Source: Adlercreutzia sp. ZJ176
Lineage (GTDB): Bacteria; Actinomycetota; Coriobacteriia; Coriobacteriales; Eggerthellaceae
Length of the DNA: 64,000 bases
Reading direction: 5' to 3'
Assembly (NCBI RefSeq): GCF_011038975.1
Contig: NZ_JAAKEC010000013.1
Coordinates: 30,823-94,822, forward strand
Part shown: positions 1-8,526 of the stretch, in pieces
Position numbering within the stretch: position 1 is the first letter of the stretch
Layout of the letters: each line of letters begins with the position of its first letter
Notes under the pieces: generated by a model
Databases searched by the model: none
Seen by the model: the letters and a program-made list of their open reading frames with translations, nothing else
What the model was told of the DNA's origin: nothing
Program-made: the position numbers and the translations under genes

Positions 1-52
1 CGCGCGCGGCGCCGAAGCTCTCCATCTTGACATGCCTCAGGTAGGGAGTCAT
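1..52 (-). CDS. partial AAA/SbcC-like (YhaN-type) ATPase, N-terminus only
   Basis: Only the first 17 codons lie in the window; they read MTPYLRHVKMESFGAAR. The pattern of a hydrophobic residue, a basic residue and then 'ESFG' a few residues after the start resembles the first beta strand of SbcC/Rad50/YhaN ATPases ('L.IEGFG..'). Its ATG overlaps the TGA of the upstream SbcD-like nuclease by one base (TGATG), which is the usual translational coupling of a nuclease and its SMC-like ATPase partner. Identification rests on this short peptide and on the neighbour, so it is provisional. Confidence 0.55.
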   Translation of the reverse strand, partial: MTPYLRHVKMESFGAAR

Positions 53-1326
53 CAGCGATCACCCTCCTGGACGAGCAGGTCTAACACGAGGTCCTCCGCC
101 TCGCCGATCAGGGCGTCGAGGTCGGCCGTCACCCCGCGCGGCATCGGCACGCCGCGGCGCAGGAACTCCTCCTGCAGATAGCCCACCTGCTCGTCAGGGG
201 TCGCGCGCAAGGTTTGCGCCGCGCTGAGCACCGCCGCGGGGAACATCCCCTCGGCGCGCAGGGCCTCGCGGTCGAGCGGGCGCGTGGTCTTGTCCACGAG
301 CGCGTCCACGAAGAAGTCGGGGCGCGCCTCGTTGAGCGTCGCGCGCAGGTCCTCGATCACGCCGGGGCGCGCGAGCACGTCATGCAACGGCGTGGCGCCC
401 GCAAGCGTGATGCGCGAGATCATCTCCTCGCACTGCGCCGTGCTGCTCGCGGTGAACTGCGCGCGCATCACCTCGTCGGCCACGGCGGGAAGCGACGCGC
501 ATTCCCCCACGTCAACCGCGTAGCGCTGCCACACCACGCTGGCCGTGGGGATGAACTCCACGCGATTCGGCGCCCCCTCTTCGAGCGTCACCAGGCTCAC
601 GCCGCGCGGGCCCGTCTCCTTCACGTCGCGCCCCTGGATGCAGCCCGAAAACACGAGGCGCGGGTCCTCCGGGTTGTCGACGAAGCGCTGGTGGATGTGC
701 CCGAGCGCCCAGTAGTCGAAGCCCGCGGCGCGCAGCCGCGCGGGGCTCGCAGGCGCCTTCGCCGGGTCGAGGTCGAGCCCGGTGTGCAGCACGCCCACGC
801 CGAACGGCGCTTCGACGGCCCGCGGCCCGAGCGCGGCCTCGGCAGATGCGCGCGTGAGGCCCTCGGCGATGTCGCGGTCAGCCGGCCACACCTTGTTGGG
901 ATAGCCGCGGCCGCCGAGCACGCAGAGCGGCTCGCCCGCGCGCTCGAACAGCGCGAAGCTGGGCCTGTCGGCGGCGAACATCGTCGCGTTCGCAGGAAGC
1001 GCGAAGAAGTCCTGCTGCCACTGGGCGTACGGGTCGTGGTTGCCCGTGCACAGGTACGCTCTGATGCCCGCCTCGCCCAAACGCTCGATTCCCCTGAAGA
1101 ACCGCAGGTAGTCGGCGTAGGAGGCGCGCGCCTCGTCGAACACGTCGCCCGCGATCACCACGAAGTCAACCGCGCGGGCGATCGCCGCGTCGATCAGTCG
1201 GTCGTACGCCTCGGGAATCGCCTCGCACAGGCGGTCCGCCCACTCGGGCGACAGCGCGCGCAGGCCGCGGAAGGGCGCGCCGATGTGCAGGTCGGCCGCG
1301 TGGATGAACGTAAGCCGGCGCGCCAT
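52..1326 (-). CDS. SbcD/Mre11-like (YhaO-type) DNA repair metallophosphoesterase
   Basis: Predicted DNA exonuclease of the calcineurin-like phosphoesterase superfamily, 424 aa. Metal-binding motifs appear in the family order: D-x-H in 'HAADLHIGAPF' near the N-terminus, 'VIAGDVFDE', 'CTGNHDPY', a later His in 'GVLHTGLDLD', and 'ALGHIHQR'. The length and the C-terminal helical cap are closer to YhaO than to classical SbcD. It starts 3 bases after the dnaB stop and overlaps the following SbcC-like ORF by one base, so it is probably co-transcribed with dnaB and acts with the ATPase in double-strand-break or hairpin processing. ATG start. Confidence 0.85.
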   Translation of the reverse strand: MARRLTFIHAADLHIGAPFRGLRALSPEWADRLCEAIPEAYDRLIDAAIARAVDFVVIAGDVFDEARASYADYLRFFRGIERLGEAGIRAYLCTGNHDPYAQWQQDFFALPANATMFAADRPSFALFERAGEPLCVLGGRGYPNKVWPADRDIAEGLTRASAEAALGPRAVEAPFGVGVLHTGLDLDPAKAPASPARLRAAGFDYWALGHIHQRFVDNPEDPRLVFSGCIQGRDVKETGPRGVSLVTLEEGAPNRVEFIPTASVVWQRYAVDVGECASLPAVADEVMRAQFTASSTAQCEEMISRITLAGATPLHDVLARPGVIEDLRATLNEARPDFFVDALVDKTTRPLDREALRAEGMFPAAVLSAAQTLRATPDEQVGYLQEEFLRRGVPMPRGVTADLDALIGEAEDLVLDLLVQEGDR

Positions 1327-1329
1327 GGG

Positions 1330-2742
1330 CTAGAACCCGCCTACGCGCGAGTCGTCGATGAAGTCCATGAACTTGGTGTACTCCGGGTTGAACGCCAGCG
1401 TGATGTCCCGGGTGGCGCCGTTGCGGTGCTTCGCCACGATGAGCTCGGCCGTGCCCAGGTCAGGACGGTCCTCGCTCTCCGCCTCCATGTCGTCCATGGA
1501 GCGGTCGATGAACATGACGATGTCGGCGTCCTGCTCGATGGAACCCGATTCGCGCAGGTCAGACAGCATCGGGCGCTTCTTGCCGCGCATCTCCACCGCG
1601 CGCGAGAGCTGCGAGAGCGCGATGACCGGCATGTCCATCTCCTTCGCGAGCACCTTCAGACCGCGCGAGATCTCGCCGACCTCGACGGCGCGGTTGCCGT
1701 CCTTGCGCACGGCGGGCGGCTGCATGAGCTGCAGGTAGTCCACGATGATGAGGCCGCGGCCCTGCCCCGCCGCGTGCCGCAGCTCGCGGCGCGCCTTCGC
1801 GCGCGCCTCGAGGATCGACAGGCCCGGCGAGTCGTCGATGTAGACCTCGAGCTTCGAGAGCGTGTTCGACGCGTCGGCGATGGCGCCCCAGTCGCCCTCG
1901 GACACGAAGCCGCCGCGGATCTTCGACAAGCTCACGCGCGCCTCGGCGCACAGGATGCGCTGCACGAGCTGGCCCGCGCTCATCTCCAGCGAGAAGAACG
2001 CCACGGCCGTGCCCGCCTTCGCCGCGTTCACGGCCATGTTCAGCGCGAACGAGGTCTTGCCGACGCCGGGGCGCGCGGCGAGGATGACCAGGTCGCCGCC
2101 GCGAAAGCCGTGGAACAGGTTGTCGACGTCGCGGAAGCCCGTGGGCACGCCCGCCATGTGGTCGCCCTGCGCGGCGAGCTTCGATATCTCCTCGAACGCG
2201 TCGGTGATGAGCGTGTCCATCTTCACGAACGACGACGACACGCGCTTCTCCGTGACGTTGAACAGCGTCTTCTCCGCCTCCTCGACCACCTGGTTGAGGT
2301 CGTCGGGCGCGTCGTAGGCGAGCGCGTTGATGTCGGCAGCCGCGTACACCAGCTCGCGCAGGATGGCCGTGCGTTTCACGATGTCGGCGTGGCGCTGCCA
2401 GTTGGTGAGCGCGAAGGTGTTGTCGGCGAGCTCGGCCAGGTACGCGCGGCCTCCCACGGCCTCGAGCTGGCCCTTCGCCTGCAGCGTGTCGGCTAGGGCG
2501 ATGGGGTCCACGGGGATGCGGCGGACGGAGAGGTCGTAGACCGACTCGAAGATGATGCGGTGCGCCGGGCGGAAGAAGTTCTCGGGCTTCAGGCGCAGGA
2601 TCAGCTCCTCGACCACCTCGGTGTTCAGCATGCACGCCGCCAGCACCGACTGCTCCGCCTCGATATTCTGCGGGAGCTGCGCGCGCTTGGCCGCGTCGAC
2701 GGTGGTGCGTTGCGTATGCGAAGTTGAGGCGGGAGCGGGCAT
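1330..2742 (-). CDS. dnaB: replicative DNA helicase DnaB
   Basis: Hexameric 5'-3' fork helicase, 470 aa. The N-terminal domain begins 'LPQNIEAEQSVLAACMLN'; the RecA-like domain has Walker A 'ARPGVGKTSFALN', 'FSLEMS' and 'LIIVDYLQLM', and the late motif 'SGSIEQDADIVMFIDR'. The start at 2742 is chosen because GGAGGA lies 8 bases upstream and the DnaB homology begins soon after; the frame is open further upstream but that sequence is not DnaB-like. It follows the rplI terminator, so it may have its own promoter in 2743-2827. The neighbouring SbcD-like gene is 3 bases downstream. Intein-free. Confidence 0.97.
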   Translation of the reverse strand: MPAPASTSHTQRTTVDAAKRAQLPQNIEAEQSVLAACMLNTEVVEELILRLKPENFFRPAHRIIFESVYDLSVRRIPVDPIALADTLQAKGQLEAVGGRAYLAELADNTFALTNWQRHADIVKRTAILRELVYAAADINALAYDAPDDLNQVVEEAEKTLFNVTEKRVSSSFVKMDTLITDAFEEISKLAAQGDHMAGVPTGFRDVDNLFHGFRGGDLVILAARPGVGKTSFALNMAVNAAKAGTAVAFFSLEMSAGQLVQRILCAEARVSLSKIRGGFVSEGDWGAIADASNTLSKLEVYIDDSPGLSILEARAKARRELRHAAGQGRGLIIVDYLQLMQPPAVRKDGNRAVEVGEISRGLKVLAKEMDMPVIALSQLSRAVEMRGKKRPMLSDLRESGSIEQDADIVMFIDRSMDDMEAESEDRPDLGTAELIVAKHRNGATRDITLAFNPEYTKFMDFIDDSRVGGF

Positions 2743-2827
2743 CGGCTTCTTTCCTCCTGCTTGGAACGGCGTTTGCGGAACAATCCTATGGTAGCGCAAA
2801 GGCGCTGGGGCGCGCCCCTGAAAAGAA

Positions 2828-2860
2828 AACTCCCCTCGCCCACGTGGGGCAAGGGGAGTT
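2828..2860 (-). terminator. intrinsic terminator after rplI
   Basis: A GC-rich stem of about 16 bp with one bulge (AACTCCCC / GGGGAGTT at its base). On the minus strand it is followed by TTTTCTTTTC, a typical U-rich tail. It separates the rpsF-ssb-rpsR-rplI unit from dnaB. Confidence 0.85.
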
Positions 2861-2893
2861 CGGGAGTTCGCTTGCGCGTTTCGGGCGCAGACG

Positions 2894-3424
2894 CTACTCG
2901 GCGTCCTCGGCAGCCTCGGTCTCGGTCGCGGCAGCTTCCTCGACCTCAGCCTCGACGGCCTCCTCGACCTCAGCAGCCTTCTTGTCGCCGACGGTGACGG
3001 TGACGGTGGCCTTGATGGTGCGGTACAGTGACACGACGACCTCGTGCTCGCCGGCAACCTTGATCGGCTTGCCCAGCTCCACGCGGCGCTTGTCGATCTC
3101 AACGCCGAGCTCGGCCTCGATGGCCTCGGCGACCATGGTGGCGGTGACGGAGCCGAACAGCTGGCCCTCTTCGCCCACCTGGGCAGCCACGAACACCTTG
3201 GCGGCGTTGAGCTTCTCGGCCAGGGCGTTGGCGTCAGCGATGCGCACTTCCTCGCGCTTCGCGATGTTCTTCTTGCGCTCCTCGAGCTGCTTGAGGTTGC
3301 CCTTGGTGGCCCTCACGGCGTAGCCCTGGGTGAGCAGGTAGTTGTTGGCAAAGCCCGCGGCCACGTCGATGACGTCGCCTTCGCCGCCTTTGCCCTTGAG
3401 TTCCTTCAGCAGAATGACCTTCAT
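2894..3424 (-). CDS. rplI: 50S ribosomal protein L9 (bL9)
   Basis: Starts 'MKVILLKELKGKGGEGDVIDV' with 'AAGFANNYLL', the conserved L9 N-domain that binds 23S rRNA, followed by the long connecting helix and the C-domain. It is 176 aa; the last 28 residues are an acidic Ala/Glu tail ('EVEEAVEAEVEEAAATE') beyond the usual ~150 aa end. Last gene of the rpsF-ssb-rpsR-rplI operon, 12 bases after rpsR, with a terminator downstream. Confidence 0.97.
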   Translation of the reverse strand: MKVILLKELKGKGGEGDVIDVAAGFANNYLLTQGYAVRATKGNLKQLEERKKNIAKREEVRIADANALAEKLNAAKVFVAAQVGEEGQLFGSVTATMVAEAIEAELGVEIDKRRVELGKPIKVAGEHEVVVSLYRTIKATVTVTVGDKKAAEVEEAVEAEVEEAAATETEAAEDAE

Positions 3425-3436
3425 GTGTCGTCCTCC

Positions 3437-3700
3437 TTAGCCACGATTGCGACGGTCGCCGCGACCGCTCACAGCGGGGACAACGTAGGGCATGAGAGCC
3501 ATCTCGCGAGCGCGCTTGACGGCGTTCGCAATGTCGCGCTGGTGCTGGGTGCAGGCACCCGTCACGCGGCGGGGTTTGATCTTGCCACGATCGGTAACGT
3601 ACTTGCGCAGCATCTGCGTATCCTTGTAGTCGACGTACTCGACGTCGTCCTTGCAGAACTGGCAGTACTTACGACGAGGCTGCTTAGCGTAATCGGCCAT
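3437..3700 (-). CDS. rpsR: 30S ribosomal protein S18 (bS18)
   Basis: 87 aa with the S18 core '[15 protein letters not shown]', '[20 protein letters not shown]' and '[22 protein letters not shown]'. The C-x2-C plus the later Cys and His suggest the zinc-binding (C+) form of the protein. S18 binds beside S6 on the small subunit platform, in line with rpsF two genes upstream. Confidence 0.98.
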   Translation of the reverse strand: MADYAKQPRRKYCQFCKDDVEYVDYKDTQMLRKYVTDRGKIKPRRVTGACTQHQRDIANAVKRAREMALMPYVVPAVSGRGDRRNRG

Positions 3701-3720
3701 ATTAACCTCTCAACTTTCGC

Positions 3721-4212
3721 TTAAAACGGGATGTCTTCGTCATAAACCGAAGAGGAGGCGTCGATGACGGGGGCCGGGGCGCTGTACGCGGGCTGCGCGT
3801 TGTATGCGGGTTGCGCATTGTACGCAGGCTGGGCGTTGTACGCCGGCGCGCCGTAGTCACCGGAGTTGTGAGCACCGCCGCTGTTGCGGCTCGACATGAA
3901 CTCGAGCTCGTCGACGATAACCTCGATCTTGCTGCGCTTCTGGCCGTCGCGCTCCCACTGGCTCCAGCGAAGCTTGCCCTCGATGGAGACCTTGGTGCCC
4001 TTGGTCAGGTAGTTGCTGAGGCTCTGCGCGCGCGTGCCGAACATGGTGCAGTCGATGAAGTTGGGATAGTCCTCCCACTCGCCGGTCTGCGGGTTCTTGC
4101 GGCGGTCGTTCACCGCAACGCCCATGCTCATCACGGGCATGCCGGACTGCGTCTGGCGAAGCTCAGGGTCGCGCGTCAGGTTACCGCTGATAACAACTCG
4201 ATTGATGCTCAT
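3721..4212 (-). CDS. ssb: single-stranded DNA-binding protein
   Basis: OB-fold SSB, 163 aa: 'INRVVISGNLTRDPELR', 'GVAVNDRR', 'FIDCTMFGTRAQSLSNYLTKGTKVSIEGKL'. The linker contains three copies of AYNAQP and the protein ends in the acidic interaction tip 'DEDIPF', which recruits repair and replication partners. ATG at 4212 is preferred over an in-frame GTG six bases upstream, because GGAGAGG is well spaced for the ATG and too close to the GTG. Located between rpsF and rpsR as in many bacteria. Confidence 0.97.
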   Translation of the reverse strand: MSINRVVISGNLTRDPELRQTQSGMPVMSMGVAVNDRRKNPQTGEWEDYPNFIDCTMFGTRAQSLSNYLTKGTKVSIEGKLRWSQWERDGQKRSKIEVIVDELEFMSSRNSGGAHNSGDYGAPAYNAQPAYNAQPAYNAQPAYSAPAPVIDASSSVYDEDIPF

Positions 4213-4260
4213 TTCCACCTCTCCTCATGCTGGGGCGGCTTGCCACCGCCCGATCTCTCA

Positions 4261-4554
4261 CTAGTCGCGATCCGTGCGGGCCACGATCATATGACGCACT
4301 ACCGCATCGGTGATGCGCAGCACGCGATCGAGCTCGGCGATGTTCTGGGGATCAGCGTGGAAATCGATGAGAGTGTAGTCACCATCGGTCAGACCATTGA
4401 TCTCGTAAGCGAGTTTGCGCTTGCCCCACGCGTCGACGTTGTCGATGGAACCCTCGCCAGCGGCGATCGTGGTCTCGATGCGCTTCATAACACCCGCGCG
4501 CGTCTCTTCGTCGATAGTAGGAGCGACAAAAAACAGCAGTTCATAAGCCTTCAT
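4261..4554 (-). CDS. rpsF: 30S ribosomal protein S6 (bS6)
   Basis: 97 aa, 'MKAYELLFFVAPTIDEE' and 'WGKRKLAYEINGLTDGDYTLIDFHA', the S6 ferredoxin-like fold. The start is fixed by a strong ribosome binding site, AAAGGAGGTGA, directly upstream. First gene of the rpsF-ssb-rpsR-rplI operon. Confidence 0.98.
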   Translation of the reverse strand: MKAYELLFFVAPTIDEETRAGVMKRIETTIAAGEGSIDNVDAWGKRKLAYEINGLTDGDYTLIDFHADPQNIAELDRVLRITDAVVRHMIVARTDRD

Positions 4555-4625
4555 CAGCTCACCTCCTTTGGACTTTACGGCCCCGGGCTGGTGAAGGCTC
4601 TCACCGGGGCAGGATACAGCCTGCC

Positions 4626-4634
4626 TAGTATACC
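4626..4634 (-). promoter_or_regulatory. extended -10 promoter of the rpsF operon
   Basis: On the minus strand the sequence reads TTTGGTATACT: an extended -10 (TGG plus TATACT) about 70 bases before rpsF. The same 11 bases occur before ddl (41782-41792). No clear -35 is seen. Confidence 0.5.
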
Positions 4635-5288
4635 AAAGCGCCTCGCCTTGCGTACCCTCCGATTTTCGCTCGCTCACGTTTACCACACATATGCGCTCGT
4701 CACGCGAGGCGCGGGGCTGTTCGTGATCCCGCCCATGTCCCGCCCTGTCACTTCTCGCGCCACGCCGCGCGCGCCGAGCACCGACCCCCTGGCAAACCCG
4801 CGTGCGAGCACTCCTCCTGCCGAGTTCCTTTCGGATTGCACGCCCAACGGGGATGCCGAAGCTCTTGCCCCTCAGCATAGCGGCGCCGCCTGGCAAGCAG
4901 ATGGCGGGGGTTTGGCGAATCTGCCGCGCAGCACGGGGGCAAAGGTCGTGCCGCGCTGCGGCTGAGGGAGGCAGACGGGATGCTGCGTTTCGATGCGAAG
5001 GAGGCGAAGGGGAACGCCTGCTCCGACGCAAAGGTTGCAGAGCAGGCGTTGCGTTCTGGCATGAGAGCGGCGCGAAGGACGTTGCGCTCTGGCGCAAAAA
5101 CGGCGGACCGTCGCTTCGGTCTGACGGAAACCAAGCGGAAAGCCGCCGCAGCCCAGCGCGGGGCACAGCGGGAAACAAGAAACGACCGCCCGCCCCGCGT
5201 GGGTGCCGGGGCAAGCAGCCGCTTCCGCAAGGCGTGAGAAATAATCGCGGGCACGAAGGTCCGCCGTAGCCCGGCGCGGGGCGCAACC
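4635..5288. other. GC-rich gap without a supported gene
   Basis: About 650 bases between the rpsF promoter and the 5' neighbour. Several overlapping frames are open on both strands, as expected at this G+C, but none has a ribosome binding site plus a recognisable product. Short imperfect repeats occur near 5040-5100 (for example GTTGCGTTCTGGC then GTTGCGCTCTGGC). No structured RNA was recognised. Confidence 0.5.
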
Positions 5289-5810
5289 CTACTCTTCGAA
5301 GTCCTCGGGCTCGTCCTCTTCGAGGTACTTCTCCTCGATCTCCTCGTCGGTGTACTCGGAGGCGTCCTTCAGGTTACCCATGAAGTTGGGGGCCTCGCCC
5401 ACGTAGGCGGGCTCGCTCTCGAACACCGGCTCGGCGCCTTCCTCCACGGTGTACAGGTACCCGATGGCGTAGCCGTCGTCGGCGCCCGGGACGCCGCCTT
5501 CGGCGATGAGCGCGTCCATCACGCCGTCGTCCGTCTCGATGTAGCCGTCATAGCACAGCGCGTACGCCTCGGCGCCGCGGGCGCCCTCGACAGTGTGGCG
5601 CGCGAAGTTGAAGCACTCCTCGGCGTCCTCGCCCGGATGCGTCTCGATGAACAGGTTGTCCTTCACGACCAGCGTGGTGAAGGGGATCACCTCAGCGCCC
5701 TGGCCCATCTTGCCCTTCGCCTCGTCGAGGGCGAACAGCAGCACCTTCTCCAGAATCTCAGGAATCTCAGGGACTTCCTGGCTTGCGTTTTCCACTTCGC
5801 GATCGGCCAT
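5289..5810 (-). CDS. acidic protein of unknown function
   Basis: 173 aa; not recognised. The start is set by AAAGGAGG just upstream of the ATG at 5810. The protein is strongly acidic, with a Glu/Asp-rich C-terminus ('YLEEDEPEDFEE') and no membrane segment or signal peptide. The core ('VIPFTTLVVKDNLFIETHPG', 'DGYIETDDGVMDALIAEGG') looks like a small globular alpha/beta fold. It is monocistronic, between the ribosomal protein operon and the desuccinylase-like pair. Confidence 0.8.
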   Translation of the reverse strand: MADREVENASQEVPEIPEILEKVLLFALDEAKGKMGQGAEVIPFTTLVVKDNLFIETHPGEDAEECFNFARHTVEGARGAEAYALCYDGYIETDDGVMDALIAEGGVPGADDGYAIGYLYTVEEGAEPVFESEPAYVGEAPNFMGNLKDASEYTDEEIEEKYLEEDEPEDFEE

Positions 5811-6173
5811 GACGGCCTCCTTTCGTTGTAGGCTGTCGGTATTGTCGCACATTCGCCACACCTCTCCCCCCTGTAGGAGCAGATGTTCCCATTCTTCCAC
5901 CCAAGGAGCAAACCCTCCCCGCCCGCTACGCCCAACGCTCCCGCTTTCCCCAACGCTCCCGCTTTCCATCGCGAGGCGGGCCGCGGCTCGCTGCGAACCC
6001 CTCCCCGCGCGTCCCCCCTCCCTTTCGGCGTGTTTTGCGAATCACATTCCGCAAAACACGCCGAAGAGGGACACAGCAGGCGAGTCCGCCTGCCCGCTAC
6101 TTAGGAACGAATTCGCGCGCCCTGTTTCTCAAAGTCTAACTTACACACCCTGCTTCTCAGAGTCGAATGCCCG
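5811..6173. other. intergenic gap with a palindromic repeat
   Basis: 363 bases between the acidic-protein gene and the desuccinylase-like pair. Apart from the long inverted repeat at 6024-6065 it holds only repeated short phrases (for example two copies of CCAACGCTCCCGCTTTCC around 5931-5967) and no supported gene. Confidence 0.5.
6024..6065. repeat. copy 1 of the GTTTTGCG palindrome family
   Basis: Perfect 16-bp arms (TTCGGCGTGTTTTGCG and its complement) around a 10-base loop. There is no U-tract on either side, so a repeat element is as likely as a terminator. Related copies are at 9693, 15129, 18693, 24574 and 54086. Confidence 0.75.
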
Positions 6174-7121
6174 CTACTTCTCGGGGGCGATCTTGAACGC
6201 GATCGTGTCGCCGTTCACCATGGCGGGGCCGTGGCGGAAGAACACCGTGCCGTCGCAGGGGCTCGCGAGCGTCTCGAGCACCGAGCAGTCCTGCGTCGAC
6301 AGGATCTCGGCGAGCACGTCACCGCGCCTCACCTTCGACGCCACGTACACCGCCCGCTTGAAGAAGCCCGCGCGCGTCGTGCGCACGTTCACCAGGTCAG
6401 ACTCGCGCAGCAGCCGGGTGTCGCAGCGCGGCGGCACGTCGTCGCGCACCGCGCCGACGCCGTGCAGGAACCGCACGATGCAATCGGCCACGAACGTCGC
6501 CGACTCCTCGTCGATGCTCTCCGTCTTGGGGCTGTACAGCGAGAACGCATAGGTGTTCCACACCTGCCAGTTGTAGTTGAGCGTGGTGGTGTCGAAGGGC
6601 GCGGGCTCCTTCAGCACGGCGTAGGGGAAGCGGAACAGCTTCGCCAGCTCCCACGAGCGCGCCAGGTCGATGGCGCCCGTGTCGGTCACGCGCACGTGCG
6701 GCTCGAACTCGCCGGGCAGGTAGAAGCTGCACAGCTGGATGCCGTACGTGCAGCCCTCGATCGCGCGGAAGAGCCCGGCGGCGATGCGCTGGGTGGTCTC
6801 GCCCTGGTCGTAGCCGGGGAACATCCGGTTGACGTCGGTGTTGTCCATCGGCCAGAAGCGGTGCGCGATGTTCATCGAGAACGAGTTCACCGCGGGGATC
6901 ACCGTCACCCGCACGTCGCCCGTGAGCGCGCCGTCGCGCTCCATCTCCTGCAGGTGCTTGACCACCGACGCGCAGATGTAGGTTTGCTGCACCTCGTTTC
7001 CGCGCATCGCGCCCACCACGGCCACCGATGTGGCGGCGTCGGCGGGGCCGAACGCGTACGCCTCGATGGTCATCCGCTCGCGGTACGGCGTGTCGAGCTC
7101 GAACAGCCTCAGAGTCTCCAT
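6174..7121 (-). CDS. desuccinylase/aspartoacylase-family protein, probably zinc-less
   Basis: 315 aa, M14-like AstE/ASPA family. It aligns with the upstream paralogue, including 'NRMFPGY' against 'NRVFPGD' and a C-terminal barrel-sandwich-like domain. The zinc ligands are not kept: the 'GIHGDE' motif of the paralogue is 'GAMRGNE' here (His to Arg40) and 'DIHAS' is replaced by 'IQLCS' (His to Leu130); the catalytic Glu region is also different. It may be an inactive partner subunit or have a changed activity. ATG is 3 bases after the paralogue's stop with GGGAGGTGA upstream, so the two are co-translated. Confidence 0.8.
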   Translation of the reverse strand: METLRLFELDTPYRERMTIEAYAFGPADAATSVAVVGAMRGNEVQQTYICASVVKHLQEMERDGALTGDVRVTVIPAVNSFSMNIAHRFWPMDNTDVNRMFPGYDQGETTQRIAAGLFRAIEGCTYGIQLCSFYLPGEFEPHVRVTDTGAIDLARSWELAKLFRFPYAVLKEPAPFDTTTLNYNWQVWNTYAFSLYSPKTESIDEESATFVADCIVRFLHGVGAVRDDVPPRCDTRLLRESDLVNVRTTRAGFFKRAVYVASKVRRGDVLAEILSTQDCSVLETLASPCDGTVFFRHGPAMVNGDTIAFKIAPEK

Positions 7122-7124
7122 GCC

Positions 7125-8117
7125 TCACTCACCTCCCAGGACGCGCGCCAGAAGCGAGCCGGGGTACACCACCGGGTACTCGCGCAAGGTGAACAGCAGC
7201 CCGTTCACCGGGCAGCGCACCTCCTCGCGCACCACGCCTTCCAGCGGGTCGACGATCACGCCGATGAGCTCGCCTTTCCCCACGCGCTTGCCGTGCGCCG
7301 CCCTCGGGAGGAACACGCCCGCCGCGTTCGCGTTGAGGAAGCTCACGCGGTGGTCGCCGCTGACTATGGGCATGCCGTAGCGGCCGAACTCCCCGCTCCA
7401 GATGCCGAAGTGGTTCGCCAGGCGCAGCATGCCGTGCGTGAGGCGCGCCGTCTCGTGCGGCGTGATGCGCATGCCCACGCCCGTCTCGACCACCAGCGTC
7501 TTCGTGCCGATGGAATTCAGCGAGTACGCCAGCGTGGACGCGAGCACCGTGGCCGATGCGTGCACCCACACGAAGTCGATGTTGATCAGGTGCGAAAGCG
7601 GGAGGAGCTCCTCGGCGCTCTCTTCGTTGATGCGCACCTGGGGCATCTCGCGCAGAAAGATGTTCGACGCGTGGATGTCAACGCACACCTGCGCGCCTTT
7701 GATGTCGTCGATCACCGCCGCCGCGAGCGCCTCGGTGAGCGAGCCGGCGGCATCGCCGGGGAACACGCGGTTGAGGTCGAGGTCATAGCCCGGGACGCCG
7801 CGCTCGATGGAGTTGATGCCCAGCGGGTTGATGGCGGGATAGATGTCGATGATGCCGTGCACCTGGTCGAGGTGCGCGCGCAAGATGCGCGCCAGCTCGA
7901 ACGCCACGTGCTGGCCTTCGAGCTCGTCGCCGTGGATGCCCGTGACGACCGCCATGCGCGGCGCGGCCTCCAGCAGCTCGGGGCGCGCGGCGGACGCGGA
8001 CGGCGCGCCGGGGGCGACGCCCGCCTCGCGCGCGAGGTCAGCCCCGATGATGCGGTTCTTCTGCACCAGCAGATGCTCCCTCACCGGGAGCTCTGCGGAG
8101 AAAACGGTCTCTACCAT
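7125..8117 (-). CDS. succinylglutamate desuccinylase/aspartoacylase-family hydrolase
   Basis: 330 aa zinc-dependent amide hydrolase of the AstE/ASPA group. First zinc motif 'GIHGDE' (His62, Glu65), third ligand in 'VDIHAS' (His149), substrate-binding Arg in 'LDLNRVFPGD', catalytic Glu in 'LVVETGVG', then a C-terminal beta domain. Such enzymes remove an acyl group from an amino acid or peptide; the substrate here is unknown. The ATG at 8117 has only a weak ribosome binding site; the frame is open further upstream, into a parS site, but that extension is not family-like. First gene of a two-gene unit. Confidence 0.85.
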   Translation of the reverse strand: MVETVFSAELPVREHLLVQKNRIIGADLAREAGVAPGAPSASAARPELLEAAPRMAVVTGIHGDELEGQHVAFELARILRAHLDQVHGIIDIYPAINPLGINSIERGVPGYDLDLNRVFPGDAAGSLTEALAAAVIDDIKGAQVCVDIHASNIFLREMPQVRINEESAEELLPLSHLINIDFVWVHASATVLASTLAYSLNSIGTKTLVVETGVGMRITPHETARLTHGMLRLANHFGIWSGEFGRYGMPIVSGDHRVSFLNANAAGVFLPRAAHGKRVGKGELIGVIVDPLEGVVREEVRCPVNGLLFTLREYPVVYPGSLLARVLGGE

Positions 8118-8214
8118 GTCGTTTCGTGCTCTTTCGGTTGCCAAGGGGCGCCGGGCACGCCAGCGAGCAGGGCAGGCAGGCAGGCGAACGGGCGCCGAAA
8201 AACAGTTATCCGAG

Positions 8215-8220
8215 ATTATA
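8215..8220 (-). promoter_or_regulatory. -10 element of the desuccinylase-like operon
   Basis: Perfect TATAAT on the minus strand, about 100 bases upstream of the start at 8117. The expected -35 position falls inside the parS palindrome at 8220-8253; no good -35 hexamer is seen there. Confidence 0.5.
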
Positions 8221-8228
8221 AGGGCGAG

Positions 8229-8244
8229 TGTTTCACGTGAAACA
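8229..8244. other. parS site 1, centre of a 34-bp perfect palindrome
   Basis: Exact TGTTTCACGTGAAACA, the ParB-binding consensus. Symmetry extends to 8220-8253 with AAGGGCGAG arms. It lies at the -35 side of the desuccinylase-pair promoter. Confidence 0.95.
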
Positions 8245-8526
8245 CTCGCCCTTGAACGTAGCAATCAATTAACAAACGGACGTGATGGGCGGAGCAGATG
8301 GGCGGCGCCGGCGCGCGCGGGCAGGCGGCGCCGGCGCGCAGATGCGCGGGCGGACAGGTGGGCGGGCGGGCAGACGTCGCGCAGATGCGCGGGCGGATAG
8401 GTGGGCGGGCGGACAGGCAGGGAAACCGCTCCACCGCGTGGAAAACAACGACGCCAAAAGCAGACCACGAGTAGAGAACACGCCGAGAAGGTGCTTGCTG
8501 CGAGCTCGCCTTCGAAAGGGCCTGCG

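Larger units (their letters stand above)
8118..8526. other. intergenic region: promoter, parS palindrome and short direct repeat
   Basis: 409 bases. On the minus strand TATAAT (8215-8220) is a good -10 for the desuccinylase-like pair, with parS directly behind it. At 8336-8369 and 8379-8412 a 34-base GC-rich sequence (starting GCGCAGATGCGCGGGCGG) is repeated with one mismatch at a 43-base period. No gene is supported. Confidence 0.6.

Noticed and set aside
214..2496. Long plus-strand open frame of 760 codons
   Set aside because: It is the complement of the SbcD-like gene and dnaB; high G+C keeps the antisense frame open and it has no family features.
4980..5237. Open frames in the rpsF upstream gap
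   Set aside because: Several frames on both strands are open at once and none has a start signal or similarity to a known family.
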